A stretch of DNA of 64,000 bases from Synanceia verrucosa. Taxonomy: Eukaryota > Chordata > Actinopteri > Perciformes > Synanceiidae. The notes beneath the pieces were generated by a model. That model saw only the letters and a program-made list of their open reading frames with translations, made no database searches and was not told the origin of the DNA. This document shows, piece after piece, positions 43,771-57,796 of the stretch (its first letter is position 1; each line of letters begins with the position of its first letter). The DNA lies in contig CM056567.1 in NCBI GenBank assembly GCA_029721515.1, positions 7,527,507 to 7,591,506 on the forward strand, given 5' to 3'. A program made the position numbers and the translations under genes.

Positions 43771-46700
43771 GCGGCGAAGTAAGGTGACCGTATTATATAT
43801 GAAGGGATCTAGCTTTCGTCGCGAATGAATCAATTCAGGTGGATGATATTCTTCTGTTCTTCCAAAAATAATAAGGTACACATTCAGAATACCAACTGCT
43901 TGAATTGGATAATACAAAGGATAACATGTTTACTGTTTATGTCCAAAGCTCAAATAAGAGTCGATTACTGAAAAGAGAACAAGAGGTTCAGCTACAACAT
44001 AGAGATATATAGATATATAATAACTAATATGCATTGTGTTATATGGCCTTTACGCACGCACATTGACCAGCCTTTGTCTGCCTCACTCCAGGATCTGGGT
44101 ATTTTAACACATCTCTTTAAGCAAAGGACATTTACATGCAGTTACAAACATGATGTACAGTTGTATTGTGTTTCAATATTGCGAAGGATCTACAAGGAAT
44201 TAAACACATTTATGTCGCCCGTTGAAGCATAAATAAACCAAGTAGTGTATTATACTTATCGCTCCGTGCTTTGTTCATTTCTTATGAGATGTAGAAATGC
44301 TGTAGAAAAGCAGAGGAGTCAAGTTATTTAATTTAATCATGCCAGTAATTGCTGCAACAGTTCGAGCTCCTTATCCATTTCAGGCCAAAACAAAGAAAAT
44401 CAGTTGTAAAGTCGTGATTTTCGTTGAATATTTCAGACACCAGACTTTAAACATGTTTACAATATGCAAAGACAGAAAACATCTCACAGCTTGACATTGC
44501 GTGCCTGTTTTGACATAAGACGTAGACGCGACTGGAGGCCAAGGTCAAGTTGAAAGTTGCTGTCTAGCCATCCAGCCTGTCGGGCTATTCAGGCTTTGAA
44601 GGAAGCGTCTGAGCGCTTGAAAAGAGCGGAAGAGGGGTGAGAATTCCTGTCCCAATGAAAGCTATTGGAGGACATTAACTTTTACTATCATTTTGTTTTC
44701 CCCACCGTTTATTCTCACGAACTAGTCTGTGCCCGCTTCCCTTGGGTGGTGAGCACGTTTGTATCCCAGCGTTGGAAATCTAAAAGGACTGTTGCTGTTT
44801 TTTATTTGCAGATGTTTGCAGGGTGTTTTTGGCACATATGTGTGAAAATGATCTTGATCTCTGAAAAAAGGAGAGGACGGCCAGTGTGTGTTTTTGTGTG
44901 CGTGTCTGGTCTGCTGGTTTGTGTTTACGACCAGTCGCTCTCTGTGTTGGAGGAAATGGAGAGGAGCCTGCGCTGGATCTGTTACCAGAGTTTCACTATG
45001 CACTATGAGTTTTGCCCTAACTGAGTGGAATTGTGCTGGTATGTTATCTGCTAGTCGAGGATCAAAAAAATCAACTAAACAGAAGGTGTCACTCATGTAC
45101 GTAAAACATGGACGCATGTTTTGGTTTCCAGCCTATAGACGTATTCTATTTATGTACATCAGAGAAAAGCTTCTTTGATCTCGTCTGCTTCTTTTAAAAT
45201 GTCAAAAGCTTTAATGCAATAAATCTCAAGATAAAACTGAAATAACACTATTTTGAATGACAGAAATTAAACAAAAATATGCAATATATCATAAAATACA
45301 CGATTTCAAAGCCAACGTGAACAATGCTATTCACGTTTATTCTGATACCTATTTTGCACCATTTGGGGTTTTGTGTTGTCGGCCTATTGACGCTGAAAAA
45401 CACATGTAGTGAGGAAGTTTGAACTACACAAAATATAGCTTATTTATTTACTTAGCAAGAGCCAACATTGAAAGGTGACGTGTGTTGTAGCCACAACCAA
45501 GTCGATTTAGGCTTCTTTATCTTTTGTCTTTGGTGAAGACTATCATTTCTTTTGAATATTAAATATATTCTACATGGGACGATATTATTTTGGTATTAAT
45601 GTGCCAATTTTGATCAAAATAACAAAACGAAAATGAATGTTTTTTAATTATTTAATATCATGCTGTGTTTAACTAAACAAATATGAAAAGGCATATATGA
45701 GCCTATTAATACAAGGTCTTGAGAGATAACAGTCGGGGTTATGCCACATATTATGGTTACGTATGACAGATGGGTGTTAATCATAGCCTATAAAACGCAG
45801 GATTAGAAAACACAAAAAGCTACTGTTTGGGTTAAAAATGGGAAATATCTTCCTTCTTGCACGTGCATTGCAAATACTCCTCTATTTAAGGCATTAAATA
45901 ATTTCCAATGGACTGTTGATCTGATTAATCAAATCAAGTGTGACTATATGTCATTCTCAAGCTTGAATATCTGTATGGACAATTTTGCGAGGAGAAATCT
46001 CAGCTAAAATGCGATGTGATGAGGATTCACAGTAGCCCGGGTGCGTTTTGACGTTTTCATGCAAGAAAGACGAGGGAAATCATTCAGCAGCAACAACTAT
46101 GAGTCATGGAGTGTACAAGGCCTAGCCTGTTGCATACTGCCCTGTGGCGCTTTCCTCAATGCTGCCGAATCTAGCGTCAAAATAAACAACGTTAATCATT
46201 AACAGTTCCATGTGTTATCATGCTGTGTGTCAAGTTAGAATTTATATCATCTATTCGTATAGCTATCAGGCCTTTAGGGTTTCCCCCATACGCTGCAGGG
46301 AGGGGTTTTCATTCAGGGACAATTTGTGTTTATCCATGCTTGGATCATTTAGTCTTTGAACAACAGTCTTACAGTTACAACAACTCTGCGCCATCTCCAA
46401 GTGCCAAGGTGGCCGCCGGCGCACACATGTGGTCAGTCCAGACATGAGACATCCCAAAGAACAATGGATACACACTTTATGGAGCTGTGCACTCACCGTC
46501 CCGCCAAGCAGATGCAAATTTCACCATGGAGCTGCACACTGCCTCAAATCCTCACTCTTATTTGAGCACTGACTTCTTACTCATTTCTCTGAAATGTGTG
46601 GAAGCGAGCAATGATCAGACTGGAGTCTGATTCAAATAGTAGCCCACGAAAGAACTATTTTAAAGTGAGAAAACTAAATAATAGTTAATAGAAACGAGTC

Positions 46701-48206
46701 CGCGATCTATCTGGATGATCCCTGGAGGTTCCGGGGACTCCACTTCGAGACTTGGCAACACAGCCCGGAGGCTTTTCTCTGAGATCATTATCAAGGTTCA
46801 ACCCCCTGTTTGTGCTGGCATCCAAATTACGCAGCGCGAGAGAGAAAGAGCACATTTATTCCACGGCCTGAGCGCCTGAAGCCCGGTTGAAGCAGAGAAA
46901 GCTCTGTCTGAAGTCATGCTCAGCTGTAAATTTCTATAATACATTGTGTGATAAAACGGGCTGCTAAGATGAAATACATGCAGACAAATTCCAGTCGTGT
47001 TGATGACACGTGTTTGAAAGAGAAGGCTGCCAAAACATAAGAACCAATATGTTTTTGTGGTCAAGGCAGTGAACCACAGGGCGGTCACACACTTGACTTT
47101 TCCATATTTTCTGGACGGTCGCCTGCGGTAAGATTATGAAGGACTGCATAAAACAACTCTTCACGCACACGCACACACACAGACAGAGAAAGCGAGAGAG
47201 AGAAAGAGAGAATTAATTTGGAAAAAAGGTGTACTTGATGCGAGCTTTTGACTGACACACTCAGTGTGCGCTTAAATTTCTGCAGCAGAAGTCTTAAATG
47301 TTGCGTTAACTGCCTGCTGAAGCACTGAGAGCTGCATGTGAAATCATTTATTGGCATGCGGGAATCTGCAGTGTGTTTCTTACACCGGCTGGCAACTGCA
47401 TGTGGACGATGATGGAGGGCATGTACAGATTCTGATCCTGCGATACTCAGTGAACACAACAACATTTAATTACTTGTGTTTATTTTTGACAGAACATTGT
47501 ATCATTATTACTGTTATAATTATTTAGAGGTACTGTTGTCCCCTGATGTGACTAATTATGCTTTTATTATTTTCGTGAAACTATATAATATGCATAATCA
47601 AAAATTTTGCCCTTTTGCTAAAATAAGCTTTAGTAGCAAAATATAACCATATTAGATACAAAAACAAATAGTTAAAGCTCATACACTTGTTAGAGGTCAG
47701 ACGTTTGGTTGTCCCCATACTGACTGTATAATATATGCTTATACACAATTAATGGCGAATTAGTAAATATACGAAGGCGTTGTAGTGAGTTTAATTTAGC
47801 TTTCAGTGATACCTTTCAAAGAAATAGTCCAAATAAAACGAAAATAGTAGCAAAACGGGAATGCCTTTAAATATCAACCAACTGCCTGATTATAGAAATG
47901 AAATGACAGATCAGTGGAAACCATTTAACTGGAAACATTTGTAGGCCACTAATTTTAAAACAGAATAAATCAATACATCTATTTTAAAATATTACCTTAA
48001 TATTAAGATTTTTCGAGGGGGGCGATTTGTTGACTCTAATAATTTATTAAAAAAAGGATAGTCCATTTTAAAAGTTTTCTTATTTTTTCTTGATTGCTTA
48101 AACATGTAGTGTGTTTTTGATAATTTTAATAAATGTTTATTAAATTTCGGCTGCAGAGTGATTCATTCATTCACAATGAACTGACCCACGACATGCTGCC
48201 GTGTTC

Positions 48207-48262
48207 CCTGGACAAATGTTTAATAGTACGTTCAAAAACGTACTATTAAACATTTGTCCAGG
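48207..48262. repeat. Perfect 26-bp inverted repeat (hairpin)
   Basis: Arms 48207-48232 and 48237-48262 are exact reverse complements, separated by CAAA. The left arm starts CCTGGACAAATG. Such perfect pairing with a four-base loop is not microRNA-like. Confidence 0.95.
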
Positions 48263-51200
48263 TTATTTTCCTTCCTCTATTAAAATTAGTCAACGGATGT
48301 ATGTGACAAACTAACTTATAAGTCGATATGACGGATCGAAAAACTATGATTCAGTGGGACACAACATCAGCACAGGAACCACTCAAATTCAACAAATGCG
48401 CACAGAGAGGTGAAGATGTGGCTTAACATCCAGTATTTGCAGCTTAATAGAAAGCATATCCAGAAACAGTGGGGCATATACTTGCAGACGACAGCAACAC
48501 ACACTAAAAATAAAAACCCTTTTGCAACCAGACAGACTTGTAAATATCACCTTTCCAGGGATGCCAGGGACGCACTCTTGTGAAACGTCAGGGCTTTGCA
48601 CCTGGTGTGTTGCCTTGCTACTGCTGAATGGACGTAAGCCATGCCCCATGATGTTTCCCTCTTTAATGGGGTAATACAGGCCTGATCTCAGTGGCTTGCT
48701 AAGCCTGAAGTGTAATAGCGCGAGGTTTGCAGGATGGGGAAGGGAAGAGCGATAAAGCGGCTCTTGCAGAGCTGAGACTTCCAGCTGTACAGTCATCAGG
48801 ACATGATTCACTCCAAGGTCAGCGAGTTAACGCGCTGGTAGCTGCGTCATCCTGTTTCAAGGCCAAGTTGAAGCAACAGAGACGGGAGGGGCCACGATAA
48901 AGAAGGAGAGGCTGGATGGTTTTCTCCCAGGTTCTGACTCCTTGTGTGAGCACCTCAAGGCATCTACCAAATCCACCCGTGCATTATTCTGTCACACCCT
49001 GAAACACTTTTTTGTGCATTAAAGCAAATACCCTGTTAACTCTGCACTACCAAGGCCGTGGATTGGATTACATGCCTACTGCGCAGGCTCCATGGTCAAG
49101 TTCAAGTTGGGCTGGCTAGTAAAACTGAGGGGTGCATTCTGCAGCGTCTGCCGCGTGGGGCGCTCCCCCTCTTTGATCTTCCCCTGCAAAACTAGACCCT
49201 GAAGCACAGCTAGAACTGTAGTCCACTCTTCTGCACTTCTTCCACCAAGAATTTGCAGGATTTAGACGTTGTTTTTAAGAGAGCTGATGCATTGCATATT
49301 CATTATTGCAGAATAAAAGTTCCACAATCAGCAAACTCTCCAAACCCATCCGCTGTCCTTCACTATCTATAATACACACAATATAAGTGACACTACTGTA
49401 AACCTGCAAGGTCATTCATGTGTTGCGCAAAACCCTTTGAAAGTGTTATCTCCGGATGATCACAAGATCCCATCTGTCCTGGCCACAAATCGTTGCATAA
49501 CTCCCGGTAAGTAGCAAAACAATGGGACCTTTGCCATCTCTGTGCGCTTCACTTAAAGGCAGTCTACATTTTGGCCTATTTTTATTTGAAAGCAAAACCG
49601 CATCTAATCGCTTAAAGAGTGTCCATGCCTAAATTAAATAACATATAGCACATTATAATACAAAAATCATTTCAATCATCTCTATGTCACATGCTGCAGA
49701 ATTGACAATAAAGTTGACTTTGACTTTTGAGAAACAACTCTCAATATCGGCCAACATAATTCTAAAATAAGTGAGCTGACTGTTTGTCTCTGTCCAACAA
49801 AGACCGAAAAGAAACAAATTCAATTTGTCTTTCTTCCTTGTGACTCAGTAAGATATTTATGGTTGGTTTGAGAAATTCTTTTCTATAGTTTGTGGTTCTT
49901 CATTAGCAATTTCCAGATTGATCTTTAACTACTGTGTACTGGTGATTTTGGCTTTGTCCACAAAACGAATATTCTTACACACTTAATAAAATAGCAGGAT
50001 AGGTCACGTGACTAAATCACAATAAATCACAACGTGATTAAACAGACTCAATTAGACAAATGCGGATGGATAGAAGTGACTTGGGCTGATTCTGAAAAAT
50101 ACAAGCCAACTGTTATCATTTTCCCAAAAAGCAGCAAAATCAAATCAAGCCAGAGAGAAGTAGTCAAAGAGAGGTTTTACGTTTTTCCTTTGCTGGCCAG
50201 ATGAAAGAGTCGTGCAGAAAGCCAGAGGAATTCCCCTTAACTCCTCAGCTGAAGGGCTGGGGGAGGGGATGGTCACCACCGAGGCCTCTTCCCTCATTCG
50301 GACAGGCGAGGGCGCACAAGGACAGCGGAGGCTGCTGCAGCTTCACAGCCTGTGTCCCTCTCCTCTCTATTGAGACCACACGACTCCACCTCTCCACACA
50401 ACATCACAGCCGTCCCAGCATATACCACCATGCCCTGCAGCTGCAGATGTCTACTCTGATCAAAACTGTGGGAAAAGGCTGTCTCTAGAGGCATCGGGTA
50501 AGGTCCAATGTAATGCAATTTTCCACCACACTTTGAAACCCTACAGAGGTTAAATAACTGGCCTGACTTTATTTCCATAAGGTAGAATACTAAGGTAAGA
50601 TGGTCCAGAACTTTTACAAGAGATAAAGTGCGTTGTGTTGCATGAGTGCTACCCTAATATTTTATTTAAACCCTAGCTCAACAACACTTTTTCTAATAAC
50701 AAAACAAACAAAGTTTAAAATCTGGAGTCACTTGTACATTTGACACAGTGAGTTTGCACCTAGCACACGTTACTGGAATAGGATGCAAGCTGCAGCAGAT
50801 AGAGACTAAGTAGACTTAATCAAAGGCATTAACCTCAAAACATTCAGTGGACATTCTGTGCACTGCATCCTGCACAGTTTAGTACAGAGTCAAGTAAATA
50901 CTATACCTAGATTTGGCACAGTGTTAAAGCCACATTAGGACAGGGAGAGAAAGTATTTATGTGGTAAGTTCATCATCCCTACCACAAAGCCCTAAAGGAG
51001 CTACAAGCCTAAAGTAATGCTTCCCTTATCATTCAGTAACTTTTTACTGAAGGACTACATATCTTACATTGAGACCCTGAAAGAATTCAAAGCATCATCA
51101 ATCACTGCTCCAGGTTGAAACATCACACTATCATGATATATTCTGATTTACATGTGTGATTAAGTGACACATTTCTGATTTCTTGCAAATTAAAAAGTAA

Positions 51201-51532
51201 TTTCAAATATAGCCCACATAAATTTACACACATAATGGACTGATAATGGGCTTTACAACTTATTCAAATAACAAACTGAGCTTTCTGCCTGAGTGCTGTT
51301 CTCATCTGGTCCATGCTGTACTGAATGGCCTCTTATCTAAACTTGGACCATAAGACTTAACCTTTGAGGGCTTTGCTTGACTCCACTTTAGAGGAAGATG
51401 CCGTAAAGACACATGGGGAGAACTGAGGATGGGGTGCACTAATTCATCTTGCTAAATATGATTTTGAAATATTTCTTTTATTATTATCATTATTATTATA
51501 TAGGCTACAATTGTGAACTAAACCTATTTATG

Positions 51533-51568
51533 CAGACAGACAGACAGACAGATAGATAGATAGATAGA
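51533..51568. repeat. Tetranucleotide microsatellite
   Basis: CAGA units pass into TAGA units, about 36 bp, some 415 bp upstream of the evx1 start codon. Confidence 0.9.
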
Positions 51569-51599
51569 GTCCTTATGTCCTCTGACACCCCCACTCTCA

Positions 51600-51981
51600 A
51601 TCTCGAGTCTGTTTACCCATATCCAATCAATGCGTGTCGTCACCGGGGGTGGGGGGACCATCATGACGGCTGGCCTATTAAGAATGACAGCTCTGGAGAA
51701 AGAGAGAGCGGGTGAGAGAGAGAGAAAGAGAGGGAGAGAGAGGGTAAATGGTGATCCCTCCCAAAGCTCCCTCTGCGCACTCTGGAGTGCTCTTCTCTCA
51801 GGGTCAGACCGGATTGCATCCCCTCTTTCCCAGAAGCCTCTCCTTCTCCTTGGGACTCAACCCCCCACCCACCCACCTCCACCATCACGACACACACACA
51901 CCTCCAAACTGAAAACCATCGCCTTGGTTTTGACGGCTTGCACTCTGCCGCGAAGTCGAGATTTTTTAAGTCGTGCTTGTG
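51600..51981 (+). promoter_or_regulatory. evx1: evx1 promoter and 5' UTR
   Basis: Contains a CCAAT box (ATCCAATCAATG near 51622), a weak TATA-like CTATTAAG near 51677 and a GA-rich (GAGAGAGA) tract at 51696-51743. Such GAGA tracts are common in developmental promoters. The start point is uncertain. Confidence 0.45.
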
Positions 51982-54489
51982 ATGGAAAGCAGAGAGGAGA
52001 TGGTGATGCTGGCGGAGGGTCAGCTTGGCAAGAGTGGCTCTAATTTGTCAGGAGGCATCGGGAGCCCCGTGCGAGATCCGCAGGGGAAGCCGGGCCACAG
52101 GAGCTGCCTGAGCCCCGGCGCTGCGCCCTACTCCCGCAGAGCAGAGCCGGTGATGGAGGAGAGCGCAAGGAGGAATATGTGCGCCGATGTGAGGCCAGTT
52201 GGCACGTCTTCCTCCGGGGAGAGGCACCTGAGTGATCATCGCCACAAAGATGGCAGCAGCTCAGACACAGAGTCGGACTTCTACGAGGAAATTGATGTCA
52301 GCTGCACGCCTGAAAGCATGGACTACCCGACAGCTAAAGGTAGGCTGGAAGCTGCATGCCACTGCGGGTTTTCTGTGACTGCATGGTTGTGCTAATGAAG
52401 TTGACTGAATGCCAGCGTGGATTATGCCAATCAAAAATGTCAATATGCACGTTGACGTTCAGAAAAAAATACCTTTGTAATATCTTAAAATCTAACAACG
52501 AAAAAACACTGCAATAACAGCAGAACATAACTGCAGTAGGTGCTGCACAGCTGTTCTGTCAAGTGACCAGTGTGGCAGGAAACACGCTGAGGTGACAGCC
52601 ACAACCTTAACCAGGCATTTTCCCTTCTGAGTCTGACAGTGAGTCACTGGTACAAAGCAAATCAGTCTTTATGTATATTTACTGCACGAGGAGGAAAGCA
52701 AGGTTTTATGTAAACCACAAGCAAAAAACATCAAGCGAAGGCCACTAACAGAGATTTATGTGGCATCTTCCAGGGAAGCGAATACTTCACCACACGTTAT
52801 GATCCATTCGACTAAATTATATGAACAGATATTGTTATTAATATGAATATGTGCAGCTAAATCTAAAAGTATGGCAAGGACAAACGAATGACAAAAAAAA
52901 AACTCGAAAATTCACCAAAATTATGATTCAACATAATCAATCATAACATATCAATAACCTGGAAAATATTAACAAAATATAATAATAATATATTATTATA
53001 ATAATATATAATATTAGCAGGTAGCTGATAAACTGACAAGCTGAGAGACATTCCAGTAAGGTTCATAATAATAAAGCACAGAACAGCTAAAATAAATACC
53101 TCTGAATAAAATGGCGTTTAAAATAGGAAACGAAAGAAATTAAATGTTTCAATGTGGTTGGCCTCCATTTAAATCCTCTGCTTAATGTGTTTTAACCTCT
53201 ATGCTAATTAGATCTCATTAATTATCCTGCACACTGATTCAGGTCGAAATGGGGACTCTCCAGGTCACTCGAGTGAGACTGGAGCTGACCCGGGAAACAT
53301 CGTCCCGGGTCCGGGCTCTCTGTCCTACGCAGCGGATCAGATTCGCCGGTACCGGACAGCGTTCACCCGGGAGCAAATCGCACGGCTGGAGAAGGAATTT
53401 TACCGGGAGAACTACGTGTCCAGGCCGCGGAGATGCGAGCTGGCAGCTGCCTTAAATCTACCTGAAACCACAATCAAGGTAGGACTACTTCAGTCTGAGA
53501 GGAGCAGAGCTCAACCAGGCCTCTACTGGGCTCAACCAAAACTAGTGTTTTGTGATTAAATACATTATTCCCCAAAGGTAATTTTACATAAGCTAATAGG
53601 TTACAATTATATATATTTATACCACATTTAGTAAGGCAAATAAGGACCAAGGCATATTAATATTTATAATCAAATATTGAGGAAAGCCTGTGACCTGCAT
53701 GCTAACCGTTCACTGGGCCTGGATTCAAAATATTAATAATAAATGAAAATACGCACATATGCCTATATCTTCTAAACGGACACAGTAATATGTAGAAATT
53801 GGAATTGATTACAGTAAAATAAATTCTCTCTGTAACCCAAAATTCAAATTTGTGCGTAAAAGCGGAAGTGCTGCATGAGGCAGTATCTGCCTTTGCTACT
53901 GTTTGTCTTTGCATCAGTTGGGGTTGGAGTTAATATTTGACTCGGCGTGTCTCTGTCTCAGGTGTGGTTTCAGAATCGCAGGATGAAAGACAAGCGCCAG
54001 CGTCTGGCCATGACCTGGCCTCATCCTGCAGACCCGGCCTTCTACACTTACATGATGAGCCACGCGGCGGCCACGGGGAACCTGCCCTATCCCTTCCCAT
54101 CACACCTGCCGCTACCTTACTACTCTCACCTGGGTGTCGGAGCTGGCTCGGCTCCTGCCGCCACCCCTTTCTCCAACCCCCTGCGCTCACTCGACAGCTT
54201 CCGGATGCTGTCTCATCCCTACCAGAGGCCCGAGCTCCTGTGCGCCTTCAGACACCCCTCCCTGTACCCGGGTCCGACCCACGGCCTCGGTCCCGGGGGA
54301 AGCCCCTGCTCCTGCCTGGCCTGTCACTCAAGTCAATCCAACGGTATCTCAACCAGGCCCTCCGGCTCGGACTTCGCTTGCTCCCCAACTAGCAGGACTG
54401 ACGCTTTTGTCACTTTCACGCCTTCAGTGCTCAGCAAATCTTCATCTGTGACATTAAACCAGAGGGAAGAAGTGCCCCTGACCAGATAA
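51982..54489 (+). CDS. evx1: Even-skipped homeobox protein Evx1 (three exons)
   Basis: Join of exons 51982-52339, 53243-53478 and 53962-54489; 373 aa. Homeodomain transcription factor of the even-skipped family, a repressor involved in tail/posterior mesoderm and spinal interneuron identity. MESREEMVML starts the protein; an in-frame upstream GTG is ignored because Evx1 proteins begin MESR. SSSDTESDFYEEIDVSCTPE in exon 1 is a conserved Evx block. The homeodomain spans about 153-212 (RRYRTAFTREQIARLEKEFY), with the second intron between homeodomain residues 46 and 47, as usual for this family. After it come MTWPHPADPAFYTYMMSH, the CSCLACHS block and the C-terminal REEVPLTR. Introns are phase 1 and phase 0. 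Divergent from hoxa13a, as in other vertebrate HoxA clusters. Confidence 0.97.
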
Positions 54490-55438
54490 AACCAGAACAA
54501 AACCAGCTCTTGTTCTATATAAGCCTTTACCATAAGCTTTTAACCTAACTAAGCCTGTAATCAGTGAAAGCCATCTTTAACTTGGGCCAAAATAATTAGC
54601 CAGCTCTTCAGCTGACGCGCAACGGATCTCACCATTAGCCTACTGAAAAATCATAACCCCATCGCAGAGTCAAGACAGCGGAGTGAAATATGAGGACATG
54701 GACACAAAACCACATTTGATTTTTATAAGATTAATTTGATGTGGGAGGTCCAGAGAAACGTTTAAATGCACGAGATAGATTGCGTTAAGGTTTTTGTCAT
54801 TACTTGGCGTCCCTTTACGCGTCCAATTCAACCTATATATTGTTAGATACCCGAGAATGATGCTTTCCGTCTCTCTTTTTAACAAGGGGATTTGTTAACA
54901 GACTGCGACCGTCTCATTATAAAGCAGCTCTCCACGCCAGGGCCCTCCGCGGCGGCCCAGGCCGAAATGTGCAGATGCCAGTGAAATTAGTAAGTGATGT
55001 ATATGTACGACCTGGTGAATTTTGAGTGTTGAATTAATGATAATACCAGGAAGGGATCGTTACTGCCAAAAGGTAACAAGGCGTCGGGGGAACGGATTGT
55101 TACAGCCCGCACGGTTTGACGAGGGGGGAAGAAAGAGAAGAAGGACCCAGAGGAGGATGGAGAGAACCAGAGAGAGGACAATCAAAATGAAAAAAAAATA
55201 AAATAAAAGTGAACATTCTAAGGCCATAAAACACTCTTTCAGTTCTCTCCCTCATCTGATGAAAATGTGATTAATATATATGCCTATAGGCCTCTTTTTT
55301 TAAATATTTTTCTTGCCTTGCACTGCTACAGTGGCTCCAGTTTAGTGTTTTTATTTTTGTGGAGAAAGCGGACTAATAAGTGACTGATTATGTTCTCTTT
55401 TTTTTGTTCCACTGAGTTGTCCTAAACGTCTAATTTGC
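54490..55438 (+). other. evx1: evx1 3' UTR and flank
   Basis: AT-rich with a GC-rich, likely conserved stretch at 54.90-55.16 kb. No alternative coding sequence is seen. Confidence 0.45.
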
Positions 55439-55444
55439 AATAAA
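55439..55444 (+). terminator. evx1: Likely evx1 polyadenylation signal
   Basis: AATAAA about 950 nt after the evx1 stop, followed by a T/G-rich stretch (TGTTTGTCTTC). Confidence 0.5.
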
Positions 55445-57796
55445 CACTGTCAAAGAATCAATGGAGCAACTGAATGTTTGTCTTCTAAATAGCGTTATGA
55501 TTTATTTAAACAATATAGAAAAAAAGAGTTCCTAAATGTTATTTTTAATCCAGAATCACAGAAAAAAACGATTCAAACAAGTTTTCCTTCCTAAGCTTAC
55601 TTTATGTCATTTGTAAGCTATAACGGATTTTTTATACACATAATTGGTCCACCACCCCCCACCAATAATAACACTAATTTTGTTCTCAAGTGGTCGGTGT
55701 CAAAACACCGGAGCGTGGCCCCATATCTCCTGATGGGACCACTAGATTGAACGTGACAGCTAAGTAGTCCCCGGGCTCCGTTAAAGCCACTCATATTTTC
55801 TCCCCTGACCACCTAATAGACACGACAGAATTAGTTGTCTGGAGATATTGGAAATGTAAAGAGATCGATGATTCGGAGAGGCCCGCCACCAATCAGCGGG
55901 ATCTTAATTGGCCACGTTTGACCGGGGTTGAGCAAATTAAAAGAGCTTTCTGAGCGTAATAGGATTGGCGAGGTGCTACAGCCCACAGAGAGACACACAA
56001 ATCACATTTTAAAAGGGTGTTTTACGTCGTAGATGGGAGAGATCAGAAGTTATTGCAGTAGTGTGCAGAAAAGTGGCTGACATTTAGCGTGGGCTTTAGA
56101 GTCCACCTGGCAAAATGATGGCTAATTGCGTAATTGTAAAGCTATAATCTAACAAGCAAAACCGCGGATGTTTAAAAAAATACTTATTTTTAGAATAACC
56201 ATATAATTCGGTCTTTATAGGCTACTAACAAATAATTAGCATAGCACAGTCATCTCTCCATGTTATCGCCTCCATAAGCACGAAGCCTGAGCCCAAAATG
56301 GGAAACCAGACACCAAATGTGTCTCAAAAAAGTAAAAGGTTCATCCTAATCAGACTGTGCTGCACCCACACACGCACCGCTCCCTCCCCTCCCCACCAGC
56401 ACACGCATTTGATTGATGGCCTTATTAACTGGAGTTCTTGTAAGTGTGACCGAGCTGATTAAAATGCATATGTTTGGAATAATACACCGTTTAAGCCGCT
56501 CGGGTCGGGGCAAAACCACAAGGCAGATTTATGTAAACTATCAGCCGGTGTCTTTAAGTCTGATAGGGACACAGGTCACGCAGGAAAACGGTTTTGGTTT
56601 GTGCGTAATAAAACGGCACCATAAAATAAAGATGAACGGATAAGGATAGCTGAATATTCAAAAGGCGTTTTTTCTCCAATCTTCTGGTTTCATATCAGGT
56701 TATTTTTAAAGCTTGGAGCTGATTTTCATGTGGTTATACAGGAGCTGCAGCACTATACGATCATCTTCTAAACCCGCGTCACACTGTGCCAGAATGACAC
56801 ATTAAAGTGAGGCAAATTACAACCACATTTACCCAGCCACGCATATGGATCTCCATCTCTCCTCGCTGCATAAACTACACTGCTGAATCCTCAGTGGCCT
56901 AATCCAGCATCAACATGCCATTTAATCGCTGAAAGATTGCGTTTGACTGATCTTCGAGATATGATGGGCTCATAGATTGCGCACATAACACCAATTACAT
57001 CAGCCGTATAAGATCCTATTAGTGAGAATTGGCTCAGAGCTCCCCAGCTCCCACAACTTGCACAAAGCATTTTGATAGGGGCGGTGCAGTGCAGCTGTCC
57101 ACCGACAGCAAAATAATAAAAAAAAAAAAACCACCAAATGGATCTGTGGCTGCTGCTGCTGCCGCTGTTTAAATTGGATTACATCCTAATTTACAGGCCC
57201 TTGTCGTAACGAAAGGGGCTGGCGGAGGCGTGGACGGACCAATCACACATAATGATGATGAATGGGAGATTAATGTGCATACAAGCAAGACAATTTAAGC
57301 CTTCATCTGTTTAAATAGGCTTCCAATATCATTTGCAAACGGGGGTCACGTTAAATCAATCGGGGGACGCGTGAAAGTCGTTTTCTGCAGCGTCTTTATC
57401 AACCTTATTTACGGTGCACCGGAGACAGCTCTGCAGCTGGAAAATGGGCCGGCTGCTACGTGCTTATGTGACATACAACAGCAGCAAAAACAGAGCAGGA
57501 TGGAGTCAGGGTATAAAAAAAAAACTCTCATTTAGTTGTTCAAATCAAGTGGAGCAGGAGAGGCCGCTTGGGGTTTCTACGCACTTTGGCGCGAAAATGG
57601 GCATTCTGAATTGAACGCACAATTTTGCGGTTTTGTAACAGTGGTTCTGTGTAACATGGATTGAAAAATGCAGGATTGGATTAAAGCACAGTGATAAAAA
57701 AAAAACGGCACACATTAAAAATTATATGCATTATTTGGATTAATTTATAGTGGGGACTTTAATCGTGTACAGTATCTTACCTAATCTAACTTGTAG
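55445..57796. other. Downstream of evx1: probable regulatory DNA
   Basis: No gene. Complex blocks at 55.83-56.12 kb (with CCACCAATCAGCGGGATC and TTAATTGGCC) and 57.04-57.42 kb (with GTGGACGGACCAATCACAC and homeobox TAAT sites) look like candidate conserved enhancers of evx1 or the HoxA cluster. Alignment would be needed to confirm. Confidence 0.4.

Larger units (their letters stand above)
43771..51600. other. hoxa13a-evx1 intergenic DNA
   Basis: No gene is recognised. Complex blocks occur at 44.5-45.1, 46.3-47.5, 48.5-49.3 and 50.2-50.5 kb, where distal fin/limb enhancers and a HOTTIP-like transcript would be expected from mammals; I see no sequence I can identify as HOTTIP. GACAATAAAGTTGACTTTGA at 49704-49723 resembles the 3' tail of fish LINE elements. 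A perfect hairpin lies at 48207-48262 and a (CAGA)n(TAGA)n run at 51533-51568. Confidence 0.45.

Noticed and set aside
49690..49735. A LINE element
   Set aside because: Only a short tail-like sequence is present; no body or reverse transcriptase frame is seen, so it is mentioned only in the intergenic entry.
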